From contig JANSYA010000001.1 in assembly GCA_024742665.1 (NCBI GenBank), positions 496,001 to 560,000 on the forward strand: 64,000 nucleotides of DNA, in the 5' to 3' direction. The notes under the pieces are model-generated. The model saw only the letters and a program-made list of their open reading frames with translations, was not told the origin of the DNA and did no database searches. This DNA comes from a bacterium. GTDB lineage: Bacteria; Spirochaetota; Leptospiria; Leptospirales; Leptonemataceae. Position numbers and translations under genes: made by a program. Shown piece by piece: positions 28,796 to 38,240 of the stretch (the stretch's first letter is position 1; every line of letters starts with the position of its first letter).

Positions 28796-29005
28796 TGCAC
28801 AATCTGCGCTTCTGAAATAGCTCAGTTGCGATCATTCAAGGTTCAGGTGCCGCTGCTGACCCTCGAAATCATCAAGGCGAAACACAAAAACGTCTCCGCC
28901 TATCTTCGCGGCCTGATCGCGAAAGATCTTGGGCCAGACGTTTTTCCGTTAACGGCTCTCCAACGACGCGGCGGCGGAAGATTGAAAGTGAAAACAGATC
29001 TATAG
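28670..29005 (+). CDS. Zinc-ribbon / ribbon-helix-helix-like small protein
   Basis: 111 residues from a GTG with GGGGG upstream. A CSRCGQDL...GCTICASE pair of knuckles suggests a zinc ribbon (about residues 28-48); SFKVQVPLLTLEIIKAKH and VSAYLRGLIAKDLG after it resemble a ribbon-helix-helix DNA-binding fold. Its first 42 codons are duplicated, inverted and truncated at the other edge of the tRNA array. It may be a small DNA-binding regulator tied to the element; that is inference. Confidence 0.6.
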   Translation: MSEYHWPGSGYSPVLKSTVAKSESPVPCSRCGQDLRLIGPEGCTICASEIAQLRSFKVQVPLLTLEIIKAKHKNVSAYLRGLIAKDLGPDVFPLTALQRRGGGRLKVKTDL

Positions 29006-29044
29006 ACAAATGGAAGAAATTGCAGCAAACAGGGAGGAGTACGT

Positions 29045-29486
29045 ATGCAAACAATTCAGGCGATCATTGAGAAAAGCGGCGGATTTGCGCAGTTGAAGCA
29101 GCGGCCGATTCGCATCGGCAACAGCGGGCATCCGCTTCTGGTTATCGAATATCTTGGGAAAACTCGCGCGGGCGGTCTATGTGGACGGCGACGCCGCGAC
29201 TTTCGACTGGCGCGAACCCTTTTCGTTCCTGGCGGACGATGAGATTTTTCTGGCGCTTACGCCGCCGGGATCTTCAGGCAAACGCGGGAAAGGCTGGAAA
29301 TCCGGAGGTTCGATTCGTGCGGTTCGGTTACGTCCCTCGAACAACCGCCCCTTCAGCCACCCCGAGCACATCGCGGGAGGTGAACAGACGTTACGTTGTT
29401 CGAAGTCGTTTCTTTCTGCGGAGAAGGGGGGATTCGAACCCCCGGTAGGTTTGACCCTACACTTGCTTTCCAAGCAAGCACCTTAA
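29045..29486 (+). pseudogene. Small gene broken by a frameshift
   Basis: ATG at 29045, preceded by GGAGGAG, reads MQTIQAIIEKSGGFAQLKQR to IEYLG, then in another frame from about 29154 KLARAVYVDGDAATFDWREP continues a sensible protein to about 29290. The switch is at GGGAAAA, consistent with a one-base indel or a sequencing error. The second frame runs on into tRNA-Ser, so the original end is unclear. No domain recognised; it may form a unit with the zinc-ribbon gene, 39 bp upstream. Confidence 0.5.
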
Positions 29487-29505
29487 GCCACTCGGACACC
29501 TCTCC
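29419..29505 (-). tRNA. tRNA-Ser(GGA), ordinary form
   Basis: Acceptor GGAGAGG/CTTCTCC, anticodon loop TTGGAAA in stem GCTTG/CAAGT, class II variable arm, canonical T arm GGGGG-TTCGAAT-CCCCC, discriminator G. Just outside the array, without inserted hairpins; it shows that the array Ser(GGA) is an additional, modified gene. Confidence 0.95.
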
Positions 29506-29814
29506 ATTCGTTCGAAGCAGTCGAGTCCGTCTCGAAATTTCGAAGCGGGCTCGACGCCGATCAGAGTTTCCCGCCCCGTCCCGGGGTCAAGCGATTCCCG
29601 AAATCCTGTCCGGGATTGCCGCTAAGCGCCGCGGGGGATTCGCCCCTGAATCGGCGCTTGCAGCGGAGAATTGAGGAGTGGGGCGGATCTGCTCCGGGCT
29701 GCCTGCCGGCGCTGGCAGTATCGCTTTCGCCCGTCGGAGCGTGGCTGGCCGACGGATTCTCGGGCGGCGATCGCGGCACGCCCTGCGCTTTCTGATAGAC
29801 GTTTTAGAAAGTGC

Positions 29815-32433
29815 ATGCCAGCTTCGTTTGCAGTGGAAGCGAAGCGCCGAATAGATCGCAAGCGATCTAAAATTTTCACAACTTTTGCACTTCTGTTGTT
29901 TTTCGCGGGGCTTACGTCCTGCAATCCACGGCCGGACGGGATCGGCGCGCCACGCGTTCTGGACGGCGTGCTGGATCTGCGGGGCTGGAATTTCCAGGAC
30001 CAGGGGCCGATCGAACTCAACGGCGACTGGGAGTTCTATTGGCGTCGTTTTGTGCCGCCGAATCAATTCGCCGGCAATGCTTCAGGCTTCGCCAGTTCTA
30101 CTGAAGCGGGTTCGGCCCTGCGCGCGGCGGTACCCGGCAAGTGGAATCAGCAGACCATCGACGGGCGGAGATTTAGCAGCGACGGCTTTGCCACGTATCA
30201 CATGCGGATTCTCTTGAACCCGTCGCAAATACGAAACTCCGATACCATTCCAATCTTCGCCTTTCGTTTGCGGCGAATCTATACGGCCTACCGTCTCTAT
30301 GTCAACGGAACGCAAATCGTGCAGGTCGCCCGTCCCGCTGAATCGGCGGAGGAGGCCCGGCCGGGTTATCGCATCGTTCTAAAAAATCTCGCGGTTACGG
30401 AACCCGTGCTCGACGTTGTGCTGCATATTTCGAACTACAGCCATCCGAACGCGGGCCTACCCGTGGCGATTCTATTTGGAACCGAAACGAATATTCGCGC
30501 TGAACGCGAAGCGCGCCTGGCCTTTGATCTTTTTTTGATCGGCGGCCTGCTGGTTCTCGGTATCTATCAACTCGGTCTGTATTTGTTGAGCCGGGTGGAC
30601 CGGGCGCCGGTATTGCTCGGCGTATTCTGTTTGATTGTCGCGGTGCGCCATTTGATCGACGACGAGCGTTATGTTGACGATTTGTTTCAGGGCATTCCCT
30701 GGATCGTATTGCATCGTATGGCTTATGCGGCTTTTACGCTGGCGGTGATCGTGATGCTGGAACACGTTCATCGTTTTTTTGAAGGCGAAGCGGTGATCTG
30801 GATTACGCGAAGCCTGCAGACGCTTTCGGCCGCCTTTCTGTTGCTCGTAATATTCTTCTCTCCGAAGGTATATAGCGCGCATGCGTATTTATTCGAGATC
30901 GTCGCAGTGCTCAGCGGTCTGTACTTAATAATCGTCGTGATCATCGCGACAGTGCGAAAACGCAATGAATCCCTGATGTCCGTCGCCAGCCTGTTGTGTC
31001 TGGTGCCGGGTATGGTGAACAAGATTCTATTCGATAGCGGTCACTGGGCGGGGCTGGATCTGCTGCCGCTGGGCCTGTTCGGCTTTCTCATGATGCAAAC
31101 CCTCGTGGTTTCCAGGCGCTTCTCGCGATCATTCATCAGCATCGAAAAGTCTTCGAAAGAACTGGAAGTGCGCGTCGCCGATCGCACGCGGGAGCTGCAG
31201 GAATTCGGAGTGCAGCTGGAAGAAGCGAGAGATCGCGCGGAAGATTCCAATCGTGCGAAGTCTGAGTTTCTCGCGACCATGAGCCACGAGATTCGCACGC
31301 CTCTGAACGCGATCATCGGTACATCACAGCTATTGCGCGAAGACAGTCTGTCGGAAGAAGATCGCGCGCAATATGTGTCGGTCCTGGGCCGCGCCGGAGA
31401 TAACCTGCTGCGCCTGGTCAATCAGGTGCTTGACTTTTCGCGGCTGGAAGAGGGGCAAATGCGTCTGAGCCGCGTGGGTATCGCGCCGGCGAAGCTTCTG
31501 CGCGAAGTCGTGGAAATCATGGAAATTCAGGCGCGGGCCAAGGGTCTGGAAATCGAAAGGGAGGTCGCGATCGACGATGCGCGACTCTTCCTGGGCGATC
31601 CCGATCGAATCAAACAGATTCTGCTCAATCTCATGGGCAACGCGGTAAAATTTACAGCCGCCGGTCGAATTATTGCGCGGCTGGCGGTGAGCGAAGATCG
31701 CGGAGCTCAGGCCCTGCGATTCGAAATTGAAGACGACGGCCCCGGCATTCCTTCGGAAAAAATCGCGCAGATGTTCGAGCGCTTCACCCAGGTGGACTCT
31801 TCCGATTCACGTCGCTTTGAGGGAACCGGCCTCGGCCTCGCGATTACGAAAAAACTCGTCGATCTGATGCAGGGCGATATCGCCTATACCGTGCCGCGTT
31901 CCGGACGCGGCAGTTGTTTTATCGTTACTCTGCCTCTGCCCGGCATCGCTGAATCCGCCGATGCGATTGCGCCGTCGCCTGTGAAGACGGAGCGGGCCGC
32001 TCAAGCGACAGAGCCGCCGGCAAAGCTTCGCGTTCTGCTCGCGGAAGATAACGAAGACAACGTTCTGTTGATTCGCGCCTTCCTAAAGAAGTCCGACCTG
32101 ATCTTAGACGTGGCCGTAGACGGTCAGGAGGCGCTCGCAAATTTTCAAGCGGCGGTCGCGGCCGGCGGCGATGCGCTCTACGATATCGTATTGATGGACA
32201 TTCAAATGCCCCGCATGGACGGTTATACCGCCACGAAAAAAATTCGCGAGTATGAACGCGCCGCGGGCATCGCCGCCACGCCAATCATCGCGCTCACCGC
32301 GAACGCCACCGCCGAAGACGTCCAGCGCAGCAAAGACGCCAGCTGCGATGAACATCTCAGCAAACCCGTGCTGAAGCCCCTGCTGCTGAAAACGCTGAAC
32401 GAATTCACGCGGCCGAAAAACGCAGATATATAA
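29815..32433 (+). CDS. 7TMR-DISM hybrid sensor histidine kinase
   Basis: About 872 residues from the ATG at 29815, chosen because it gives a lipoprotein-type signal (LLLFFAGLTSC); the frame is open upstream. A periplasmic DISM sensor domain (DLRGWNFQDQGPIELNGDWE) is followed by seven membrane helices (about 215-440), a coiled coil, HisKA with EFLATMSHEIRTPLNAIIGT, HATPase with LLNLMGNAVKFT and GTGLGLAITKKLV, and a receiver (RVLLAEDNEDN, LMDIQMPRMDG, LSKPV). It probably senses a small molecule or carbohydrate outside the inner membrane. The 309 bp between the tRNA and this start hold no other gene. Confidence 0.92.
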   Translation: MPASFAVEAKRRIDRKRSKIFTTFALLLFFAGLTSCNPRPDGIGAPRVLDGVLDLRGWNFQDQGPIELNGDWEFYWRRFVPPNQFAGNASGFASSTEAGSALRAAVPGKWNQQTIDGRRFSSDGFATYHMRILLNPSQIRNSDTIPIFAFRLRRIYTAYRLYVNGTQIVQVARPAESAEEARPGYRIVLKNLAVTEPVLDVVLHISNYSHPNAGLPVAILFGTETNIRAEREARLAFDLFLIGGLLVLGIYQLGLYLLSRVDRAPVLLGVFCLIVAVRHLIDDERYVDDLFQGIPWIVLHRMAYAAFTLAVIVMLEHVHRFFEGEAVIWITRSLQTLSAAFLLLVIFFSPKVYSAHAYLFEIVAVLSGLYLIIVVIIATVRKRNESLMSVASLLCLVPGMVNKILFDSGHWAGLDLLPLGLFGFLMMQTLVVSRRFSRSFISIEKSSKELEVRVADRTRELQEFGVQLEEARDRAEDSNRAKSEFLATMSHEIRTPLNAIIGTSQLLREDSLSEEDRAQYVSVLGRAGDNLLRLVNQVLDFSRLEEGQMRLSRVGIAPAKLLREVVEIMEIQARAKGLEIEREVAIDDARLFLGDPDRIKQILLNLMGNAVKFTAAGRIIARLAVSEDRGAQALRFEIEDDGPGIPSEKIAQMFERFTQVDSSDSRRFEGTGLGLAITKKLVDLMQGDIAYTVPRSGRGSCFIVTLPLPGIAESADAIAPSPVKTERAAQATEPPAKLRVLLAEDNEDNVLLIRAFLKKSDLILDVAVDGQEALANFQAAVAAGGDALYDIVLMDIQMPRMDGYTATKKIREYERAAGIAATPIIALTANATAEDVQRSKDASCDEHLSKPVLKPLLLKTLNEFTRPKNADI

Positions 32434-32472
32434 AACGGCTTTTTGAAGGCGATCGCATAAGCGCCGCCGACC

Positions 32473-33588
32473 CTATTCGGCGACGGAGTCGATCTGCTCA
32501 CGATCGCGGGCGGCCACGGCGGCGGCGTGCGTCTCTACGCTGCGGTCACCCTGGATCCGGCGCCACAGCTTCGCGAAACGATCCTCGCTTACATCGAACC
32601 GCGGTTGCCGGCGTTCGAAATTTTCGAAGTCGCCAGAGCCCGGCGTCGATTCCTTCAATTCGAATACGAAAATGTATTCGCCGTCGTCCGTGAGCCATCC
32701 ATCGGAGCGCCCAAAGCGCAGATCGTTGAATATTAGAGATCCATCGCCGCTCGGCGATTCCTGGATCGTATAAAAGCCGCGCGAAAACCAGAGCAGTCGG
32801 TGAACGGCGCGCGAATCTTCGGAGCCGTGAATGTACTGCGAGTTTTTCGGCAGCGCGCGAAAAGCGATCAGGCCGTCAGCGGGATCGTCGAGAAAGGAAA
32901 ACTGCCCGACCCACAGTCGATCGTTCTCCACGTCCTCGGCCAGCACCATCCACAGCAGAGTATTCAACGGCATGGGCGCCACAAAGAGGCGATCGTACTT
33001 AATTTGCTGAATCAGAAGTTCTTTTTTGAACGTATCGACGGCTGAAAAGCGCGCGCCAATCGAAAAGGCGATGTACAGACAGCTCAGGCCGAGTCCGACC
33101 CGATTCCATATGCGCCGGCGCTCATCCGAACGTGAAAAGATCATTGCGCCCAGCACGCCCAGGGCCAGGGGCACAGTGTACAGCGGATCGATGATAAACA
33201 AAGAGCCGAAGGCCGCGGGATAATCGCTGAAGGGGCGAAACAGCTGCGTTCCGTAAATCGTAAGATAGTCGAGGATAATATGAGTGGTGAAACCGAAGAA
33301 ACCGACGAGAGTCCAGTCGCGAAAGCTCGCTTCGCTTCGGCGCCGGTTTAAGCGCCGCGCAATCCAGCCGAAAATCGGAGCCGCAAGAACCGCGAAAAAG
33401 AACGAATGGCTTAAGCCCCGATGCATATAGAGCTGTTCGACCTGGTCGAGCAGCGGATTAAAGAGAATGTCCAGATCGGGAATTGTTCCGGCGACCGCGC
33501 CCCAGAGGACGGCTCTGTTGCCCGCGCGACGGCCGGCAACTGCTTCGCCCACAGCGGCGCCGAGGGCGATTTGAGTCAGTGAATCCAT
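32473..33588 (-). CDS. Membrane-bound metal-dependent hydrolase (DUF457/YbcI-like)
   Basis: 371 residues from the ATG at 33588 (MDSLTQIALGAAVGEAVAGR); an upstream ATG would add a poor leader. The N-terminal GTIPDLDILFN, MHRGLSHSFFFAVL and HIILDYLTIYG motifs carry His and Asp residues conserved in YbcI-type membrane hydrolases. Several hydrophobic helices occupy residues 60-190, followed by a soluble C-terminal domain. The substrate of this family is unknown. Confidence 0.85.
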   Translation of the reverse strand: MDSLTQIALGAAVGEAVAGRRAGNRAVLWGAVAGTIPDLDILFNPLLDQVEQLYMHRGLSHSFFFAVLAAPIFGWIARRLNRRRSEASFRDWTLVGFFGFTTHIILDYLTIYGTQLFRPFSDYPAAFGSLFIIDPLYTVPLALGVLGAMIFSRSDERRRIWNRVGLGLSCLYIAFSIGARFSAVDTFKKELLIQQIKYDRLFVAPMPLNTLLWMVLAEDVENDRLWVGQFSFLDDPADGLIAFRALPKNSQYIHGSEDSRAVHRLLWFSRGFYTIQESPSGDGSLIFNDLRFGRSDGWLTDDGEYIFVFELKESTPGSGDFENFERRQPRFDVSEDRFAKLWRRIQGDRSVETHAAAVAARDREQIDSVAE

Positions 33589-33694
33589 ATTACAATTATA
33601 AAGACTAAGCAGACCTGGCTTCGACGGCGGCAAGAATTTTCGCGGCGGATTTGCGCCGCCCGCTCGACTAAATTCTTACAGTCGTCGCAATTTC

Positions 33695-34249
33695 TTATTT
33701 CGAGCGGCGCTCCCGAAAAAAATCGCGCAGCAGGCCGGCGCACTCTTCGCGATATTCATCGAGCGCCACAAACTCCGGATAGTGGTTCACGCGGTACGCG
33801 TTGTCGCGCGTCGCTTCGAGCAGCTCGGCCATGCCCGCACCCTTTTCCGTCGGCGCGAAATAATAGATGCGATTCACCCGCGCGAGAACCAGCGCCCCGG
33901 TGCACATCATGCACGGCTCCAGGCTTACAATTAAGGCGGCGTCTTTTAATCGCTCCGATTTCTGCGCTTCGCACGCGGCTCGTAAAGCCAACATCTCGGC
34001 GTGGGCGGTGGGATCGCTCAGTTCAACGATACGGTTGCGGCTGCACGCCAGCTCGCGCCATTCGCCCGACGCCGCATCAATTTCGCAGATCATGGCCGCG
34101 ACAGGTACTTCGCCGAAGGCCGCGGCGTCGCGGGCGGTTTGCATCACGCGCTCGCAAGATTCGCGCGGCGGGGCGGGGGGAGTAGAAGCGGAGCCGGAAC
34201 TCGGGTGCACGTTGCAAAAGTCTGCGACATTCCGGATCTGGCGAGCCAT
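33695..34249 (-). CDS. Nucleoside/tRNA deaminase (TadA-like CDA fold)
   Basis: 184 residues. Zinc ligands are H in TAHAEMLALRAA (with catalytic Glu) and the two Cys in SLEPCMMCTGALVLARV, the cytidine/deoxycytidylate deaminase signature, closest to TadA or guanine deaminase. TadA makes inosine 34 in tRNA-Arg(ACG), which would matter here because the array encodes Arg(ACG). The extra N-terminal 30 residues and divergent C-terminus leave other deaminase activities possible. Confidence 0.82.
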   Translation of the reverse strand: MARQIRNVADFCNVHPSSGSASTPPAPPRESCERVMQTARDAAAFGEVPVAAMICEIDAASGEWRELACSRNRIVELSDPTAHAEMLALRAACEAQKSERLKDAALIVSLEPCMMCTGALVLARVNRIYYFAPTEKGAGMAELLEATRDNAYRVNHYPEFVALDEYREECAGLLRDFFRERRSK

Positions 34250-34403
34250 TTTACTGAACCCCGTATCTGGATTTATCTGTATCGACTCAATTCGGACATG
34301 CAGTTGGGGCGATGCGTGGGATCAGGCTACGGCTGGCGGGAGATGCGGAATGGCGTTTTGCAAAGAGCGCAGGGGCCGGCCCGGACGCTGGATTGTAGCG
34401 ATC

Positions 34404-35126
34404 TCACTCCGCCGCTTTCGTCTCGCCCTTCCGCGCGATGCGCTCCGCATACGCAGCGATAATCTTTTCGCACTCGGCGTGCAGCGCCTGATTCGACTTA
34501 TTCTCGCTGTCGTTTCTCTTGCGCAAATCTACCGGATCATATATGAGATCCAGCGAAAGCAGCAGCTCCAGTTTTTTTGTGGCGTCCGGATCGAATGCTA
34601 TGAAGCCCATTACCCAGGCAAGATAGGTGCTCGCCCGGGTCTGTTCCGCCTTCGCGCCGGCGTCGATTAAGACCTGAATCGTTTCGACCGGAAATCGCTG
34701 GAAGGCAGCCTGCAGCACGCTGATGCTGAACGACCTGCCCTCCGATGAGCGATCAACGACGAAATTCACGTCCGCCCCTTTTTGAATCAGGAGTTTCGCC
34801 ATATCCGGATCGGAGGCGAAGAAGAGGGGCGTCATGCCGGTCGGCCCGCCCCAGCGCACGATGTAGTTTTTTTTCACAACGGCGTTCGGATCGGCACCAT
34901 TCGCCAGCGCGTCTTTTGCCATTTCCAATTCGGAAAACAGCGCCGCGAAGTGCAGAAGTGGCAGGCACGGATCCTGCCGGCGCATAGAGTCGCCGTGCGC
35001 GCTGAAGTCGTCGCGGCACTCCGGCGCGTCGGGTCCGAGATGTTTGAGATCTTCGGCGAAAATCGGCGCAGCCTGCAGCAGGATCAACACGCTCAGTGCG
35101 TGGATCGAGAAAAACTGTACATTCAT
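34404..35126 (-). CDS. Ankyrin-repeat protein with signal peptide
   Basis: 240 residues. The N-terminus (FFSIHALSVLILLQAAPIFA) is a signal peptide. Ankyrin-like units follow: LLHFAALFSELEMAKDALANGADPN, TPLFFASDPDMAKLLIQKGADVN, SVLQAAFQRFPVETIQVLIDAGAK. It probably mediates protein binding in the periplasm. It has no operon partner. Confidence 0.82.
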   Translation of the reverse strand: MNVQFFSIHALSVLILLQAAPIFAEDLKHLGPDAPECRDDFSAHGDSMRRQDPCLPLLHFAALFSELEMAKDALANGADPNAVVKKNYIVRWGGPTGMTPLFFASDPDMAKLLIQKGADVNFVVDRSSEGRSFSISVLQAAFQRFPVETIQVLIDAGAKAEQTRASTYLAWVMGFIAFDPDATKKLELLLSLDLIYDPVDLRKRNDSENKSNQALHAECEKIIAAYAERIARKGETKAAE

Positions 35127-35299
35127 AAGTATTGAATGTATATGAAACTTCCTACAAGAATTGCAAGTGATTCTTTAGTGCCGGACAATGCGAATCCAGG
35201 GCGCCAACGCAAAAGACAATTGCGGGGAACGGGCAAATCACCAGGATCACTTCACCCAAAAAAATCCGTGCCATCCGTGGCTTAGAGGCCCAAGCCTCC

Positions 35300-35540
35300 G
35301 CCTGCCTTCGCCTGGCGGCGAAGCTGCGCGATTACTCCGTAATCGCTCTCGGACGCCTCCGGCGCTCTCGGTCTTTACAGACCGAGGCCACCACCTATCG
35401 CTGTTCGCCTGCGGCGAACCTTCGGGCCCGGATTGGGTCAGAGACCCAACCCGCCCCCTGCCTCCGCTTCGCGGAGCCTGCAATCACTTCGTGATTGCCT
35501 GGGCCGCGGTCGTCGGTTTGGCTTATAAGCCCAAACCGCC
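35300..35540. repeat. Array of about eight small perfect hairpins in a gene-free stretch
   Basis: Between the ankyrin and acyl-CoA dehydrogenase genes (gap 35127-35522) are consecutive short inverted repeats with 3-4 base loops: TTCGCC/GGCGAA (35307), GCGATTAC/GTAATCGC (35328), CTCGGTCT/AGACCGAG (35367), GTTCGCC/GGCGAAC (35403), TTGGGTC/GACCCAA (35433), CTCCGC/GCGGAG (35462), GCAATCAC/GTGATTGC (35480) and CGGTTT/AAACCG around GGCTTATAAGCC (35514). Stems differ in sequence, so they are not copies of one repeat. No gene is seen here. Confidence 0.75.
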
Positions 35541-36677
35541 GCCCGCTATAATCTCCCGCATGATTTCTGACGTGCCGGCGTAGATCGTTTGCACGCGGGC
35601 GTCGAGGTAGGCGCGGGCGATGGGGTATTCCATCATATAACCGTAGCCGCCGAAGAATTGCAGGCATTCGTCGACGTGACGCTTGAGCAGTTCCGAACAC
35701 ATCAGCTTGCACTGCGACGCCTGGACCATCATGCCTTTCTTGCCCTGGCTGTGAGCGAGCATCACCTGATCCAGAAAGGCGCGGGCCGCGGCCTGTTCGG
35801 TCGCCATGTCGGCGAGCTTAAAACGAATGTGCTGGAATTTACCGATGGCCTTGCCGAACGCCTGGCGCGTCTTTACGTAGTCGATGGTTTGCTTGAGCGT
35901 CTCTTCGGCCGAGCGCATGTTGGCGATGGCGAGCACGAGGCGTTCCTGCTGCAGTTCGCTCATGAGATAACGAAAGCCGTGGCCCTGTTTGCCGATCAGG
36001 TTTTCTTTAGGAACTTTAACGTCTTCGAACGAAAGCTCGGACGTATCCTGGCCGTGCAGACCGATCTTATCTAAATTGCGGCCGCGGTTAAAACCGTCCA
36101 TGCCGTCTTCGACCATCAGCAGGCTGATGCCGTGAATGCCGCGATCCGAAGTCTTCGCGACGGTGATGACCAGGTCGGAGATCTGGCCGTTCGAGATAAA
36201 GGTCTTCGCGCCGTTTAATAAATAGTGATCGCCTTTGTCTTCGGCGGTCGTGGTAATATTTGCGAGATCCGATCCGGTGCCGGGTTCGGTCATGCCGATC
36301 GCGAGAATTTTTTCGCCGGAGATGATGCCGGGCAGCCAGCGCTTTTTCTGTTCGTCGTTCGCATAATGCAGAACGTACGGCGCGATCACGTCGCTGTGCA
36401 GGCTGTACATGAAGGCGCTGTTGCCGACCCGCGAACCTTCTTCGATCGCGATCGCATTGTATAAAAAGTCCACTCCCGAGCCGCCGAATTCTTCCGGAAA
36501 ATTCGGACAGAGGATGCCCTGTTCACCGGCTTTGGTCCAGATGGAACGCGGAGTGCGCTTGTCTTTTTCCCACTGTTCGTGATTCGGCGCGACTTCGCTG
36601 TCGAAAAACTCCGCGGCCATTTCGCGGAACATCTTGTGTTCTTCCGTCCACGGGATCATGCGTTCCATTGTTTTCAT
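35523..36677 (-). CDS. Acyl-CoA dehydrogenase
   Basis: 384 residues, full length. FAD- and substrate-binding motifs include GMTEPGTGSDLANITTTA and FISNGQISDLVITVAKT, and the C-terminus has QFFGGYGYMMEYPIARAYLD and IYAGTSEIMREII. Ala replaces the catalytic Glu of the IY-E-GTSEI motif, so the base is probably on another helix as in LCAD-type enzymes. It catalyses alpha,beta-desaturation of an acyl-CoA. The hairpin at 35514-35538 overlaps its stop codon. Confidence 0.93.
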   Translation of the reverse strand: MKTMERMIPWTEEHKMFREMAAEFFDSEVAPNHEQWEKDKRTPRSIWTKAGEQGILCPNFPEEFGGSGVDFLYNAIAIEEGSRVGNSAFMYSLHSDVIAPYVLHYANDEQKKRWLPGIISGEKILAIGMTEPGTGSDLANITTTAEDKGDHYLLNGAKTFISNGQISDLVITVAKTSDRGIHGISLLMVEDGMDGFNRGRNLDKIGLHGQDTSELSFEDVKVPKENLIGKQGHGFRYLMSELQQERLVLAIANMRSAEETLKQTIDYVKTRQAFGKAIGKFQHIRFKLADMATEQAAARAFLDQVMLAHSQGKKGMMVQASQCKLMCSELLKRHVDECLQFFGGYGYMMEYPIARAYLDARVQTIYAGTSEIMREIIAGGGLGL

Positions 36678-36749
36678 AGTCCGGCTCCTGAATAAAAAAA
36701 TAGCAAAAATATTGACTCTTGTGTCAAGATTTTCGCGGAAAGAGCGGTG

Positions 36750-38165
36750 TCAATTGATTCCCAAGTCAATGTTTTGTCCCGGCTTGCCCTGGCTGATCCA
36801 CTCGGGCCGCGCCGGCTGATTCAGAGCGAGCCGAACGATGAATTCGGTGCCCGGGTTGGCGTTCATGCTCAGGCCCGCGGTCGCTGGCTTCTCGTCGCCG
36901 ATGGCGACCGAGCCCTGCATGAGCTCCGCGATCTCGCGCACAATCGACAGGCCGAGTCCGGTGCCGCCGAAGCCGCGACCGGTCCCGGGATTCGCCTGAG
37001 AGAAGGGCTCGAATACGCTGGCGCGTTCCGCTTCGCTCAGGCCGATGCCGGTATCCTGCACGGAAATTTTCAAAAAGGATCGGCTGTCGATGGATTCGTG
37101 AATAAAACGAAATCGGATCGAGCCCGCGTCCGTAAACTTCAGCGCGTTGGTCGCCAGATTGATCAATACCTGGCCGATGCGCTGCGCGTCGGCGAAGAGT
37201 TCGCGCGGCAGCGCAGGATCAAACGAAACGAAGAAGCGCAGTCCTTTGCTGATCGCCAGCGTGCGATATGGCGCCAGCGCGCTGCGGACTGTCGCCCGCA
37301 GCGCGAAGCGATTCGGATTCAGCGTGATACGGCCCTCTTCGAGACGCGCCATATCGAGCACGTCATTCAGCAGCCTGCTCAGGGATGCGCCCGCGGCGCG
37401 AATCTTACGCAGATAGACCGCTTCGCGCGGGCTCTGTTCGGCGCTCGTGATCAGCTCCGCGTAGCCGGTAATCGCCTGCAGCGGCGAATGCAGTTCGTGC
37501 GAAACCGAAGCGAAAAAACGACTCTTCGCGCGGCTGGCCTCCTCCGCTTCGCGGCGGGCCGCGTCTTTATCGTCCAGCACCAGCCGATAGTTGCGCGACG
37601 TGACCCAGAAGATCAAACAGGTCAGCGTTCCGTCCGCGATCATCGTCGCCAGCAGAGTCTCGTGGCGATAATTAAACGCGTAATAGATAGCGAAGGCCGC
37701 GATCACATGTCCGATATTCGAGCTTTTCAGATTCATACCGAGCTGGAGAATCAGTAACTGAAACAATACAGCGTAAAAACCGAAGAGCTGCGAATCCGGA
37801 TGGGAATCCAGCCAGCTCACAAAAATCGTGTACGCGTAAATCGAAGCGACGAGAGCGGCCCGCCACATGGTCGCCGGCCGGCTCCCGCGATGTGCGAAAA
37901 GAATGTACCAGCATACGAAACTGAAGGCAGACATGCTCCAGCGAAAGGTCTGGATATAGATTTGTTGATTTTCCGGAACCGAGAGTCCGTCCGTTAGAAT
38001 CATTAACGGATTGATGAAGGCCGCGATAAAAAAGAACCAGCGCGCCTTTTCTACGATCTCGTCATAGCGCGCGGCTTGAGGATTTTCGATGTGTCGAAAA
38101 AATCGCTCAAAGTATTTTCGAAAAGCTCCCTGTCGAAACTTCGTTTGTCCGCCTGCGTCCTGCAT
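36750..38165 (-). CDS. Membrane sensor histidine kinase
   Basis: 471 residues. About five hydrophobic segments (residues 40-205) are followed by HisKA (RFFASVSHELHSPLQAITGY, phospho-His in SHELHSP) and HATPase (LINLATNALKFT, GTGLGLSIVREIAELM). There is no receiver domain. Partner regulator not adjacent. The converging plus-strand frame at 36747 is a shadow. Confidence 0.88.
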   Translation of the reverse strand: MQDAGGQTKFRQGAFRKYFERFFRHIENPQAARYDEIVEKARWFFFIAAFINPLMILTDGLSVPENQQIYIQTFRWSMSAFSFVCWYILFAHRGSRPATMWRAALVASIYAYTIFVSWLDSHPDSQLFGFYAVLFQLLILQLGMNLKSSNIGHVIAAFAIYYAFNYRHETLLATMIADGTLTCLIFWVTSRNYRLVLDDKDAARREAEEASRAKSRFFASVSHELHSPLQAITGYAELITSAEQSPREAVYLRKIRAAGASLSRLLNDVLDMARLEEGRITLNPNRFALRATVRSALAPYRTLAISKGLRFFVSFDPALPRELFADAQRIGQVLINLATNALKFTDAGSIRFRFIHESIDSRSFLKISVQDTGIGLSEAERASVFEPFSQANPGTGRGFGGTGLGLSIVREIAELMQGSVAIGDEKPATAGLSMNANPGTEFIVRLALNQPARPEWISQGKPGQNIDLGIN

Positions 38166-38240
38166 GAGCTCAAGCTGAGGCGGCGGGGCTCTCGCGCAAA
38201 TTATATTTTGCGATGCGATTCTTAGAAAATTTCGCTTCGC

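Noticed and set aside
35188..35583. 131-residue plus-strand protein in the hairpin array
   Set aside because: Composition is driven by the inverted repeats, and it overlaps the end of the acyl-CoA dehydrogenase gene; no start signal.
36747..37757. 336-residue plus-strand ORF
   Set aside because: Antisense shadow of the histidine kinase at 36750-38165.
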